A stretch of DNA of 64,000 bases from CBDCVN01 sp965223045 (GTDB lineage: Bacteria; Deinococcota; Deinococci; Deinococcales; Trueperaceae): contig CBDCVN010000013.1 in assembly GCA_965223045.1 (NCBI GenBank), forward strand, positions 4,278,001-4,342,000. The letters run 5' to 3'. The position numbers and the translations under genes are program-made. Below the pieces are notes generated by a model that saw only the letters and a list, made by a program, of their open reading frames with translations, searched no databases and had not been told where the DNA came from. Of this stretch, positions 1 through 7,388 are shown piece after piece (within the stretch, counting starts at the first letter, position 1; every line of letters starts with the position of its first letter).

Positions 1-224
1 ACCCTTAGCTTTAATAAAGATACCATCATATTTACATAAAATCCAATTTTGTGTCTTTACCCTAACTTTAAAAACTCAGCAACACATGCTTTATAGCTTT
101 TATTTCCTTGAATAGATTTCATCCTCGATAAGATTTATAGATTTACACAGTCAATAATGCTCATCAATACTCTTGTCGCCCTTTGGTACAAAAATGCAAG
201 TATATAATAAATAACTTGTACTGC
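1..224. other. Non-coding stretch upstream of tgt
   Basis: No open frame with coding character is seen on either strand, and no tRNA, clear repeat or terminator was recognised. It is A+T-rich spacer; the promoter of tgt lies just downstream. Confidence 0.5.
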
Positions 225-252
225 TTGTTTTTTCTCTGAAAATTGGTATAAT
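225..252 (+). promoter_or_regulatory. Probable promoter of tgt
   Basis: A perfect TATAAT -10 box at 247-252 is preceded by TTGTTT at 225-230 with a 16-base spacer. Transcription would start near 259 and leave a leader of about 50 bases before the ATG at 310. Based on consensus match only. Confidence 0.5.
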
Positions 253-309
253 TAGTCTAATAAGTTAATACTACCAATACAGCTACTACTGCAAGAGTCG
301 AGATAGTTA

Positions 310-1569
310 ATGAAAAAGAAAAGTTTTTCTTTTAGGATTGCAAAAGAACTTAATAAGGCTAGGCTAGGGCTGTTAACTACACCTCATGGTGTCATTGAAA
401 CTCCAGCCTTTGTAAGCGTGGGTACACAAGCTACAGTTAAAAGTGTTACTCCCGAAGAGATTATATCGACAGGCACACAGGTAATATTTGCTAATACCTA
501 TCATTTATATTTAAGGCCTGGTGCTGATCTGATAGCAAAGTTTGGTGGTTTGCACAGATTCATGCATTGGGATAAGCCTATTATGACTGATTCAGGTGGG
601 TTTCAAGTATTTTCATTAGGTGCAAGTATTGAACATGGTGTGGGTAAAATTGCTAACATCTTTCCTGCTGAAGAGGGTGGTGTTATTGCTCAAGAACGAC
701 AATTTAAGAGCGGTAAACCTTTAGTAAAAGTTACAGAAGAAGGAGTTAACTTTAAAAGCCATATTGATGGTAGCATGCACAACTTTACACCTGAAGTTTC
801 TATAGATGTGCAGCGTAAGCTTGGTGCAGACATGATGTTGGCATTTGATGAATGCACCTCTCCTTTACATGATGAAACTTATACTTATAAAAGTGCTGAG
901 CGTACACACCGTTGGGCAAAACGCTGTCTTAATAGATTTAAAGAAACCAACCCAGAACATAATTATTCGCAAATGCTTTATGGCATTGTGCAAGGGGGAG
1001 CATTTAAAGATTTACGTACTCATAGTTCACAAACGATTGCCCAAATGGATTTTGATGGTATAGCCATTGGAGGTAATCTGGGGAAAAGCAAAGCAGACAT
1101 GCACAAAGTAATTAACTGGACTGTTGCTGAGTTACCTAGAGATAAACCTAGACATTTACTGGGCATAGGTGATGTTGAGGATGTATTTGCAGCAGTAGAA
1201 CTTGGTTGTGATACCTTTGATTGCGTGAGCCCTACCCGTAACGCTCGTAATGGTGGCATACTTAAACACTTTGATGATGAGGGTAAACCCCTAAGTAAAT
1301 TTCGTCTAAATATTAGAAATGCTAAATTTTTTGATGACAAACGCCCACTTGATAGCGAATGTGATTGCTATACTTGCCAACACTATTCAAGAGCCTATAT
1401 TAGGCATTTATTTAAAGCTGAAGAAATCTTAGCGCAAAGGCTTGCTACCATCCACAATTTACGTTTCATGTCAAGGCTTTGTGAAGAAATAAGAGCTAGC
1501 ATAAAAGAAGATACTTTTAGGCAGCTTAAACAAGCTTGGCTAGGCCCTGAGAAATATAGCTATCCATAA
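310..1569 (+). CDS. tgt: Queuine/preQ1 tRNA-guanine transglycosylase
   Basis: The enzyme swaps guanine 34 in the anticodon wobble position of GUN tRNAs for a queuine precursor, in the cytoplasm. Visible hallmarks are TDSGGFQVFS with the general-base Asp at about residue 94, the nucleophile region DTFDCVSPTRNARNGG with Asp304, and the zinc site CDCYTC (Cys351, 353, 356) with His382. At 419 residues it is longer than the usual 370-390. The extra length is a stretch at about residues 115-143, after GASIEHGVGKIA and before VTEEGVNFKSHIDG, where typical bacterial enzymes go almost directly from one motif to the other. The gene stands alone behind its own promoter. Family assignment is secure; the effect of the insertion is unknown. 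Confidence 0.95.
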   Translation: MKKKSFSFRIAKELNKARLGLLTTPHGVIETPAFVSVGTQATVKSVTPEEIISTGTQVIFANTYHLYLRPGADLIAKFGGLHRFMHWDKPIMTDSGGFQVFSLGASIEHGVGKIANIFPAEEGGVIAQERQFKSGKPLVKVTEEGVNFKSHIDGSMHNFTPEVSIDVQRKLGADMMLAFDECTSPLHDETYTYKSAERTHRWAKRCLNRFKETNPEHNYSQMLYGIVQGGAFKDLRTHSSQTIAQMDFDGIAIGGNLGKSKADMHKVINWTVAELPRDKPRHLLGIGDVEDVFAAVELGCDTFDCVSPTRNARNGGILKHFDDEGKPLSKFRLNIRNAKFFDDKRPLDSECDCYTCQHYSRAYIRHLFKAEEILAQRLATIHNLRFMSRLCEEIRASIKEDTFRQLKQAWLGPEKYSYP

Positions 1570-1604
1570 ACGAGCTTTCCCTACAAGTTTTATGCCTGCG
1601 TTAT

Positions 1605-1634
1605 TGTAGGGGCTCAAAAACTTGAACCCTTACA
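1605..1634. repeat. Dispersed hairpin repeat, copy a
   Basis: Imperfect inverted repeat of the form TGTAGGGGCTCAA, four-base loop, TTGAACCCTTACA. Two relatives occur at 11091-11117 and 22903-22932. Here it lies just after tgt and could also slow or end transcription, but no T-run follows. Confidence 0.6.
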
Positions 1635-1710
1635 CGCTGGTTATCAGCAATAGCTCACTTCTAGTTAAGATTCTCTACAAAATTAATTTTTTATTTGTCT
1701 CAATATGGGA

Positions 1711-1957
1711 GGGGTAAAACCCCCAACTTTAGTTGGCTGCTTTAGCATAATCTTTGGTAGATAAGAAGGTCCAGAATATCTTTTAGGCAAACGTATGAAA
1801 AACAAATCCTTAAGCAATCCTGAAAAGGAATTATACAAATAGGAGATACAGTCCAAGTAATGTGTTTTGGAGAAGTTAGACAAATCATCTTTAGCCGACT
1901 CTTAGTCGGGAAATGTACTTTCAGTACTTAAAACAATCCACCAGCTTTAGCTGGTGG
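1711..1957. mobile_element. Palindrome-rich remnant, probably IS200/IS605-derived
   Basis: A 488-base gap after tgt holds a series of hairpins: GGGG-TAAAA-CCCC (1711-1723), CCAAC-TTTA-GTTGG (1723-1736), CCGACT-CTT-AGTCGG (1895-1909) and CCACCAGC-TTTA-GCTGGTGG (1938-1957). Short subterminal hairpins with TTA-type loops and no long terminal inverted repeat are typical of IS200/IS605 ends and of palindrome-associated non-autonomous derivatives. No transposase motif was recognised in the roughly 160 bases between. This could be a miniature derivative or a decayed copy; an unrelated structured RNA cannot be excluded. Confidence 0.4.
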
Positions 1958-2030
1958 TGCCCGTAGGGCTTTGAATTTGGGGAATAATTTTTCTGGCGTG
2001 CTATATTACCTCACATTATTTTAAATATTT

Positions 2031-2048
2031 CCTTACTATAATGTAAGG
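2031..2048 (+). promoter_or_regulatory. Operator-like palindrome over the -10 box of the AbrB/PIN operon
   Basis: The sequence CCTTAC-TATAAT-GTAAGG is an inverted repeat whose six-base centre is a perfect -10 box. Type II antitoxins commonly bind such palindromes to repress their own operon. The position just ahead of the antitoxin gene fits that role; binding itself is inference. Confidence 0.5.
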
Positions 2049-2075
2049 GATTTAAGAATGAGTAAGGAGCTATTG

Positions 2076-2318
2076 ATGGAAGCAACTATAACTACTAAAG
2101 GACAGATTACTCTCCCTAAGAGTTTACGAGAGGCATTGCACTTAAAGGTAGGAGATAAAATCTTATTTGAAGAGCAGGAAGATGGAACCTACCTGATAAA
2201 ACCGAGAGTAATTAATGTGCAGGTGTTGAAGGGTTGTATCACTACCTACAAAGGCTCATCTAAAACCTTGCAGGACATGGAAAGGGCTATTGCTGAAAAT
2301 GCAGGAGCCCTTTTCTAG
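2076..2318 (+). CDS. AbrB/MazE-fold antitoxin of a PIN toxin
   Basis: The protein starts MEATITTKGQITLPKSLREAL, the classic SpoVT/AbrB swapped-hairpin DNA-binding domain at residues 1-45, followed by a toxin-binding tail. The ATG at 2076 is preferred over the ATG at 2058: AAGGAG at 2064-2069 is correctly spaced, and a transcript starting from the TATAAT at 2037 would begin only about ten bases before 2058. The PIN toxin begins on the base after its stop, so the two are surely co-translated. The expected role is to neutralise the toxin and repress the operon. The fold is clear; the exact subfamily is not resolved. Confidence 0.8.
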   Translation: MEATITTKGQITLPKSLREALHLKVGDKILFEEQEDGTYLIKPRVINVQVLKGCITTYKGSSKTLQDMERAIAENAGALF

Positions 2319-2717
2319 ATGTATGCTCTTGACACCAATATCTTTATACGTTATATAGTTCAAGACGATGAAAAACAGGCGCAGGAAGCTGCAGGAGTAA
2401 TAGAAAGCCTTACTCTAAGTGAACAAGCATTTGTTCCTTGTATAGTTTTGTGTGAAATCAACTGGGTATTGAAAACGGCTTACAAGATTTCTAAAACTGA
2501 GCGATTTGAGACCTTACAGAAAATTTTGTCAGTTGCTGTATTCGATATTGAGCAACTTGAATGTTGCATTAGAGCCTTGAAAAGCTATAAAAAGGGATCA
2601 GCAGACTTTTCTGATTATCTGATTAGAGAAATTGCTTTATTAAAAGGATATAATGTGGTAATAACCTTTGATAAAAAAGCACAAAGGAGTTCTGGTTTTA
2701 AGGAGCCAAGCGTCTAG
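2319..2717 (+). CDS. PIN-domain ribonuclease toxin (VapC-like)
   Basis: A 132-residue protein with the PIN acidic constellation: Asp5 in MYALDTNIFIR, Glu46 in CEINW, Asp96/Asp99 in GSADFSDYL and Asp118 in VVITFDKKA. These residues hold Mg2+ for single-strand RNA cleavage; VapC family members cut tRNA or rRNA. It directly abuts the AbrB-type antitoxin upstream and has no ribosome-binding site of its own beyond the antitoxin's 3' end, suggesting translational coupling. Nothing appears missing from the active site, so it is probably functional. The target RNA cannot be told from sequence. Confidence 0.85.
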   Translation: MYALDTNIFIRYIVQDDEKQAQEAAGVIESLTLSEQAFVPCIVLCEINWVLKTAYKISKTERFETLQKILSVAVFDIEQLECCIRALKSYKKGSADFSDYLIREIALLKGYNVVITFDKKAQRSSGFKEPSV

Positions 2718-2804
2718 AACTTGCTATAAACTTAGGATGGAAGCTCAGAAAACATAACTTTTTCAATAAAGTGAAATTCTCTCTTTTTCTTAGCTAGTTA
2801 GCCT

Positions 2805-2810
2805 TATAAT
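2805..2810 (+). promoter_or_regulatory. Probable -10 box of the division/cell-wall operon
   Basis: A perfect TATAAT lies 39 bases upstream of the murF ATG. No convincing -35 box is present (T-rich CTTTTT about 17 bases upstream). It is the first promoter-like signal before a long same-strand cluster. Confidence 0.4.
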
Positions 2811-2849
2811 ACCTCTACACATGGTGGAGTTTCACCAAAGGCCTTAACT

Positions 2850-4172
2850 ATGCTCAACATCGAGATTATCAAGCAAGTTGCTCATTTACCAAATATAAAC
2901 AGTCAAATTCCTTTAGATACTTCTGCTTATGGTGTAGCTTTTCATTCACAAAGAGTAAGGCAAGGAGATGCATTTTTTGCCTTACCAGGTGCTAGTGGAC
3001 ATGGTATAGATTATGCGGACAGTGCTCTTGAAGCAGGGGCAGCCTTTATTGTTTCTGATGTGCTGCATCCCCAAGGCATTCAAGTTCCTAATCCTAGTAA
3101 ACTGCTCATAGAACTTGGCAAAGAGGCTCGAGCAAGACTAAAAGGCCCAGTGATTGGAGTAACTGGTTCAGCAGGCAAGACTAGTACAAAAGCCATGTTA
3201 GCTGCTATTTTAAAAGCTCAAGCAAGTCCGGGTAACTTCAATACTCCTTTGGCACTTGCCAGAGTGCTTATAGACGCTTGGCTAGCAGATAAAACGGAAG
3301 ATACCTTAGTACTTGAATTAGGTATAGATCATATAGGTGAAATGGATGTCCTTTTAGAGTTAGCCCAACCCACCCATGGATTTTTGACACTTATTGCTGA
3401 AAGTCATCTCAGTGATTTAAAGAATATTCATATAGTAGCTAAAGAGAAGGGCAAACTAATAGAGGCAGCCAAATGCTCATGGGTAAGTGCTGATGTCATG
3501 CCTTATTTAAAGAAAAAGTTGCATAAAAAGATTTGTAGCTATGGTCTAAGAGGTCAGGATGCTGATGTGTGTGGTCAAATTGTTAGCAGTAATGAAAATG
3601 GTCAAGTAATTAAGATTTTGGGAAAAGAAGTCTATCTTCCCTATGTAGGTGAAGCTATGGCTAAAAATGCTGTGGGAGCTTTGGGTTTTGCTGTTAATAT
3701 GGGTTTAAGTATTGACGAAGCTGCTCTTGGTTTACAAGATTTAAAGCTCGAACCTCGTCGCTTACAAACACATAAGTTTAAAGATCTCTATATTATCGAT
3801 GACTGTTATAATAGTAATCCTGCATCAGCACAAGCCGCTTTAGAAGCTCTTAAAAGTTTCCCTAGACCACATACTGTTGTTTTGGGAGATATGCTCGAGC
3901 TTGGCAAAACTTCAGAAGAACTTCACAGAAAAGTTGGGCAACTTACCCTTGAAATCGATAACATCATAACTTGTGGTCCAGAAGCTAAGTATATAGCAGC
4001 AGAAAATCCTAAAGCTAGGCATAGCTATAATTTAGATGAGGCTTGGATTAGGCTAGAGAACATTTTAGCTGATAGTAAAAAAGGAACCATTTTACTCAAA
4101 GCCTCGCGAGGAATGCATTTCGAGGATCTTATAGGGAAAACCTTAGCTTACCTAAAGATAGATGGCTCATAA
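2850..4172 (+). CDS. murF: UDP-MurNAc-tripeptide:D-Ala-D-Ala ligase MurF
   Basis: Cytoplasmic ligase that adds D-alanyl-D-alanine to UDP-MurNAc-tripeptide using ATP. The N-terminal substrate domain (SQRVRQGDAFFALPG) is followed by the Mur-ligase P-loop GSAGKTS at residues 106-112, the central-domain motif LELGIDHIGEMD, and the C-terminal-domain motif DDCYNSNPASAQAAL, which is MurF-specific. At 440 residues it is normal length. It opens the dcw cluster here; mraZ, rsmH, ftsI and murE are not seen upstream. AAAGG lies at a fitting distance before the ATG. Confidence 0.95.
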   Translation: MLNIEIIKQVAHLPNINSQIPLDTSAYGVAFHSQRVRQGDAFFALPGASGHGIDYADSALEAGAAFIVSDVLHPQGIQVPNPSKLLIELGKEARARLKGPVIGVTGSAGKTSTKAMLAAILKAQASPGNFNTPLALARVLIDAWLADKTEDTLVLELGIDHIGEMDVLLELAQPTHGFLTLIAESHLSDLKNIHIVAKEKGKLIEAAKCSWVSADVMPYLKKKLHKKICSYGLRGQDADVCGQIVSSNENGQVIKILGKEVYLPYVGEAMAKNAVGALGFAVNMGLSIDEAALGLQDLKLEPRRLQTHKFKDLYIIDDCYNSNPASAQAALEALKSFPRPHTVVLGDMLELGKTSEELHRKVGQLTLEIDNIITCGPEAKYIAAENPKARHSYNLDEAWIRLENILADSKKGTILLKASRGMHFEDLIGKTLAYLKIDGS

Positions 4173-4255
4173 CAGTGCTGAGATTATAACAGTGCTGAGA
4201 AATCTAACTTTTTCCAAGCTCTGCTTGGGATACATGCTTTGGACGCTCTGTATCC
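4170..4255. repeat. Direct repeat and two hairpins between murF and mraY
   Basis: TAACAGTGCTGAGA occurs twice (4170-4183 and 4187-4200), the first copy containing the murF stop. It is followed by the hairpin CCAAGC-TCT-GCTTGG (4214-4228) and a 7-bp stem GGATACA/TGTATCC (4228-4234 with 4249-4255). There is no T-run, so an attenuator or RNA-processing role is more likely than a strong terminator. Confidence 0.5.
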
Positions 4256-4307
4256 TTTACACTGTTTGGTTTATAGGATGCAAAACAAAGATAAAGGAAA
4301 TTATTGA

Positions 4308-5222
4308 GTGCTCTTAATTGCAAGCTCAATTACATCTTTTTTGGTGGTAAAGCTATTTATAAACTTTGCTGAGCATTATGGTTGGGGTAAACCTGTGCGG
4401 CAAGATGGCCCTAAGACTCATCTTAGTAAAGAAGGTACTCCAACTATGGGTGGCATAGCTTTTTTGCTAGGAGCTTTATTTATTTGGCTTACCCTTGCTC
4501 CTAAAAATTATGATGGCTTTGCCCTTATAGCTCTTACTATATTAGCAGCCTTTCTAGGTGGTATGGACGATATCACCTCACTCAAGCGCAAGAAACGCCT
4601 TGAAGAAGGTGCTGCGGAGGATAAAGACGCTTCTACTGGGTTATTAGCACGCTATCGCATTTTATTACAGAGTTTATTTGCGCTTGGCTTCTCTATTTAT
4701 GCTGTAAGTACTAACCATGCTTTGCTAGGTTTAGCATGGCTTGATGTGCTGGCTTATGCTTTTATAATAGTTGGTTCTATTAATGCCATCAACTTTACTG
4801 ATGGTTTAGACGGTTTGGCAAGTGGTGTAGTAATTATCTTACTCTTACCTTGTTTAGCTATGCCATTTAGTCTTTGTTTGCTGGGTTCACTCTTAGGTTT
4901 TCTATGGTTTAATATCAAACCTGCTAAAGTGTTTATGGGTGGTGTGGGTTCTGAAGCTTTAGGGGCTGCCTTAGCAGGTATTTTTATACTATCAGATCTA
5001 ACATGGTGGTTGCCCCTTATGGCCCTTATTCCACTTTTAGAAGTGCTTTCAGTTATTTTACAAGTGAGCTACTTTAAATTTACCAAAGGCAAACGAATTT
5101 TCAAGATGAGCCCTTTACATCACCACTTTGAATTAAGTGGTTGGTCAGAAGAACAGGTGGTAGTGCGTTTCTGGTTGGTGACAGCTTTTAGTGTTTTCCT
5201 AGCTTGGTATTTGAGAGGCTAA
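4308..5222 (+). CDS. mraY: Phospho-MurNAc-pentapeptide transferase MraY (lipid I synthase)
   Basis: Polytopic inner-membrane enzyme that moves phospho-MurNAc-pentapeptide from UDP onto undecaprenyl phosphate. Visible signatures are GTPTMGG near the N-terminus, GGMDDITSLKRKKRL, NAINFTDGLDGLASG with the Mg-binding Asp cluster, and SPLHHHFELSGW (the HHH motif) near the end. The GTG start at 4308 is supported by AAAGGAAAT about ten bases upstream. At 304 residues it is shorter than the roughly 360 of proteobacterial enzymes, the difference being a shorter N-terminus. It is followed after one base by murD. Confidence 0.94.
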   Translation: MLLIASSITSFLVVKLFINFAEHYGWGKPVRQDGPKTHLSKEGTPTMGGIAFLLGALFIWLTLAPKNYDGFALIALTILAAFLGGMDDITSLKRKKRLEEGAAEDKDASTGLLARYRILLQSLFALGFSIYAVSTNHALLGLAWLDVLAYAFIIVGSINAINFTDGLDGLASGVVIILLLPCLAMPFSLCLLGSLLGFLWFNIKPAKVFMGGVGSEALGAALAGIFILSDLTWWLPLMALIPLLEVLSVILQVSYFKFTKGKRIFKMSPLHHHFELSGWSEEQVVVRFWLVTAFSVFLAWYLRG

Positions 5223-5223
5223 T

Positions 5224-6582
5224 ATGAAAGCACTGGTTTATGGTTTAGGCCGTAGTGGCTTGGCTGCTTGTGAACTTTTATCTTCCCAAGGACATGAAGT
5301 GCTTTGCTTTGACCAAAGAACCCAGGAGGTTAACATATCCAATTGTCAAGTTACTATAAATCCCACAGAAGAAAATGTAGATATTTGCATTGCTGCCCCC
5401 GGTGTACCTTATGACCATCCTGATTTACAAACTTTGCGTGCTAGGGGTATTCAAACTATTGGTGAGGTTGAGTGGGTTTTTCGCAGTGTAAAAGCAGAAA
5501 TTATAGGTATAACAGCCACAGCAGGTAAAACCACTGTAACGAATTGGCTAAGCAGTGTACTTAGCCAAGCTGGTTTAGACGCTCCTGCTGGTGGCAATAT
5601 TGAGCCTGCTCTGGCAAAAATAGCTAGACCTGGAGCAACTTTAATTACAGAATTGTCTTCGTTTCAGCTCGAGCGCTGCCCAACCTTAAAACCAAGTATT
5701 GCTATTATTTTAAATTTAGGCATTGATCATATTGATCGCCATGGTAGTATAGAAGCTTACCACAGGGCGAAACACAATTTGATTGCTAATTTAGACCAAA
5801 ACTCTACTTTTATTTATAATCGAGATGATTCAATTTTAAGCAAGTGGGCAAGCGCTAGTTCTGCTAGAGTACTTAGCTATTCTTTAGAGCAGTCTGCAGA
5901 TGCCTATCTTAAAGGTAATGAGTTCATGTTAATGGACAGGGACAGACCTTTGCTTTCAACTACAGACTTGCAGATTGAAGGTAGGCATTTTTACAGTAAT
6001 CTTTTGGCTGTGGTACTTGCCAGTAAAGCCAAAGGATTAACCCATGAGCAAATTTGCACAGGCTTAATCAATTTAGAAACTGTAGAAGGGCGCTACAGCT
6101 TGGTGGGTAAAGTCAAAAACATCAGCTTTATTGAGGATTCTATTGCTACACGTACATTAGCAGTTAAAGCCGCACTAGTTGCTACGCCTAAACCTATAGT
6201 TTGGCTTTTAGGTGGAGAGGATAAAGGGGCAAGTTTTACAGATTTGGAACAGTTAGTACGTGAAAAAGTCGTAATGGCAATAGGTATTGGTAAGTCAGGT
6301 GAACACTTTACCAAAGAACTATCTAGTTGGGTGGAAACCAAGTACTGCACTGAGGTTGATGGTGAGGCAGCACTTTTTAAAGCCTGTAAACTAGCTATAG
6401 AATGCCTTTTGAATTATCCTCAGGGTGGTACAGTTTTATTAGCACCTCTAGCAGCGTCTTTTGATCAATTTGAAGATTATAAGGAGCGAGCTCGAGCCTT
6501 TCGTAAAGTAGTCAATGAATTAACTCAAACGCTTGAACCCATCTTGTTCTTACCAAACACAAAGAATAGTAACGAGCAATAA
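5224..6582 (+). CDS. murD: UDP-MurNAc-L-Ala:D-Glu ligase MurD
   Basis: Cytoplasmic ATP-dependent ligase adding D-glutamate. A Rossmann-like N-terminal domain (ALVYGLGRSGLAACELL) is followed by the P-loop ATAGKTT at residues 98-104, the ELSSFQLE and NLGIDHIDRHGS motifs of the central domain, and IWLLGGEDKGASF-type C-terminal residues. At 452 residues it matches the family. It sits one base behind mraY. The next gene in line is not ftsW, as in most dcw clusters, but a Uma2-type gene with its own ribosome-binding site. Confidence 0.94.
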   Translation: MKALVYGLGRSGLAACELLSSQGHEVLCFDQRTQEVNISNCQVTINPTEENVDICIAAPGVPYDHPDLQTLRARGIQTIGEVEWVFRSVKAEIIGITATAGKTTVTNWLSSVLSQAGLDAPAGGNIEPALAKIARPGATLITELSSFQLERCPTLKPSIAIILNLGIDHIDRHGSIEAYHRAKHNLIANLDQNSTFIYNRDDSILSKWASASSARVLSYSLEQSADAYLKGNEFMLMDRDRPLLSTTDLQIEGRHFYSNLLAVVLASKAKGLTHEQICTGLINLETVEGRYSLVGKVKNISFIEDSIATRTLAVKAALVATPKPIVWLLGGEDKGASFTDLEQLVREKVVMAIGIGKSGEHFTKELSSWVETKYCTEVDGEAALFKACKLAIECLLNYPQGGTVLLAPLAASFDQFEDYKERARAFRKVVNELTQTLEPILFLPNTKNSNEQ

Positions 6583-6679
6583 ATGTTTTAAGTTGTAGCA
6601 TAAAATGGCTTATACTCCAGGTGAGTAGGAATTGGACCTTTGCCAATAGTCTAATGAGAAAAGGAAAGAGGTATATAAC

Positions 6680-7234
6680 ATGCCTTCAGTTATTCCCCAA
6701 GCTACAATAGAAGATTTATATCATGTGCCAGGACATGCCAAAGCTGAGCTTATCAATGGAAAGGTTGTCGAATTGTCTCCTACAGGTGGATTACCCGGCT
6801 ATGCAGCCATGAAAATTACAGTTAGCCTATTTGCTTATGCAGAAAAGACGGGGGTAGGACATGCCGCTGGTGATAACGTCGGGTTTATAGTTGATTTGCC
6901 TAGGCGTAAATCGTTTAGCCCTGATGCAGCCTTTCATGAACACACTTTAACTATGAAATTTATTGAAGGGGCTCCACTATTTGCTGTAGAAGTACGTAGT
7001 GAAGGTGACTATGGTAACAAAGCTGAAAAAGCAATTGCTGAAAAGCGAGCTGATTACTTTGCTGCTGGTACATTGGTGGTTTGGGATGTAGATTTGCTTA
7101 GCAATGAAGTAATTAGAGTTTATAGAGTTAACGGTCCTTATGAATCTGCTATTTACCACCGAGGGGAGATTGCTGAAGCTGAACCAGCACTTTCTGGCTG
7201 GACTATGTCGGTTGATGAGCTGTTTATACAATAA
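6680..7234 (+). CDS. Uma2-family (DUF820) PD-(D/E)XK nuclease-like protein
   Basis: A 184-residue protein with the Uma2/DUF820 layout: AELINGKVVELSPTG near the N-terminus, SFSPDAAF (the DVAF-like Asp), and LFAVEVRSEGDYGNKAEKAIAEKRADYFAAGTLVVWDVD, which carries the E-x-(S/R) catalytic core, the helix with conserved Lys, and VVWDVD. The family is restriction-endonuclease-like but its biological role is poorly defined; it is common and multi-copy in cyanobacteria, Chloroflexi and Deinococcota. AAAGAGG precedes the ATG. It interrupts the dcw order between murD and ftsW, so it is most simply an acquired accessory gene, co-oriented with the operon. Confidence 0.85.
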   Translation: MPSVIPQATIEDLYHVPGHAKAELINGKVVELSPTGGLPGYAAMKITVSLFAYAEKTGVGHAAGDNVGFIVDLPRRKSFSPDAAFHEHTLTMKFIEGAPLFAVEVRSEGDYGNKAEKAIAEKRADYFAAGTLVVWDVDLLSNEVIRVYRVNGPYESAIYHRGEIAEAEPALSGWTMSVDELFIQ

Positions 7235-7252
7235 ATTCTTGATAAATTCTTG

Positions 7253-7300
7253 ATCAAGTTAATCCTCAATCAAGTTAATCCTCAATCAAGTTAATCCTCA
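7253..7300. repeat. Three tandem copies of a 16-bp unit
   Basis: ATCAAGTTAATCCTCA is repeated exactly three times (7253-7268, 7269-7284, 7285-7300). Two copies of ATAAATTCTTG stand just before it, and AGAGATTCTTCGCT follows. The units resemble part of the dispersed repeat at 62858-63035 (there AGAGATTCTTCAAGTTTATCCTCG), so this looks like a fragment of that family with local slippage duplication. Confidence 0.75.
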
Positions 7301-7352
7301 CAAGAGATTCTTCGCTACTTTCTAAAACAACATATGTGATACTTAAATGTAT

Positions 7353-7370
7353 CTGGATACATGCATCCAG
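7353..7370 (+). promoter_or_regulatory. Hairpin just upstream of the ftsW ribosome-binding site
   Basis: CTGGAT-ACATGC-ATCCAG forms a perfect 6-bp stem that ends about eight bases before the AGGAG of ftsW. It could stabilise the 5' end of a processed ftsW message. No direct evidence of function. Confidence 0.4.
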
Positions 7371-7388
7371 CACTAATTAGGAGTCAAT

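Noticed and set aside
1683..1883. 66-codon minus-strand frame
   Set aside because: Lies across the hairpins of the IS200/IS605-like remnant; no transposase or TnpB motif visible.
7253..7300. CRISPR-like array
   Set aside because: The 16-bp units are directly adjacent with no spacers, so it is a simple tandem repeat.
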